Assembly: GCA_900758315.1 (NCBI GenBank)
Contig: CAAERF010000360.1
Span: 1-13,808, forward strand
Reading direction: 5' to 3'
Source of the DNA: an uncultured Oscillospiraceae bacterium
GTDB taxonomy: Bacteria > Bacillota > Clostridia > Oscillospirales > Oscillospiraceae
DNA: 13,808 bases
Below are positions 13,795 through 13,808 of this stretch, piece after piece. The translations under genes were made by a program, and so were the position numbers. Position 1 is the first letter of the stretch. Each line of letters begins with the position of its first letter. Under the pieces are notes generated by a model. The model ran no database searches, was not told where the DNA came from, and saw only the letters and a list, made by a program, of their open reading frames with translations.

Positions 13795-13808
13795 CATGAA
13801 ATAAACCA

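Overview
The window is about 13.8 kb of GC-rich (high 50s %) chromosomal DNA with densely packed, overlapping genes, strong AGGAGG-type ribosome binding sites and SigA-like promoters. Gene families (YlqF, a ThiM/ThiE/ThiD salvage set under a TPP riboswitch, a BMP/Nup-type nucleoside ABC transporter) and the base composition point to a Gram-positive Clostridia, most likely Oscillospiraceae-like. That placement is inference. No mobile element, CRISPR array, rRNA or tRNA was seen.

Region 1 (1-3992, minus strand): rplS (L19) has its own promoter, a structured leader and a strong intrinsic terminator. Downstream on the same strand is a tightly coupled run: ylqF (50S-assembly GTPase), rnhB (RNase HII), yraN (nuclease-fold protein), an M19 dipeptidase and thrC, which leaves the window at its left edge. 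Neighbouring genes in this run overlap by 4 to 20 bp.

Region 2 (4048-7254, plus strand): a near-consensus promoter and a TPP riboswitch precede thiM-thiE-HAD phosphatase-thiD, closed by a terminator. The set salvages hydroxyethylthiazole and hydroxymethylpyrimidine and makes thiamine monophosphate. No TMP kinase or thiamine pyrophosphokinase is in view. The embedded HAD phosphatase is a candidate pathway enzyme.

Region 3 (7349-8407, plus strand): a hotdog-fold thioesterase-like protein and a small integral membrane protein of the 'small multidrug export' family form a two-gene operon with its own terminator.

Region 4 (8418-13808, minus strand): three genes of a nucleoside-type ABC importer (dual ATPase, two permeases) end at a terminator. 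The binding lipoprotein would be expected beyond the right edge. Downstream on the same strand is a 479-residue XRE-like regulator with an unrecognised large C-terminal part and a repeat-rich upstream region. A long imperfect hairpin lies upstream of the ATPase gene.

Most of the window is conserved housekeeping and salvage biology. The less explained parts are the large regulator and its repeats, the 160-nt leader between riboswitch and thiM, the HAD enzyme in the thi operon, and an RNase HII whose GRG motif reads GAG.
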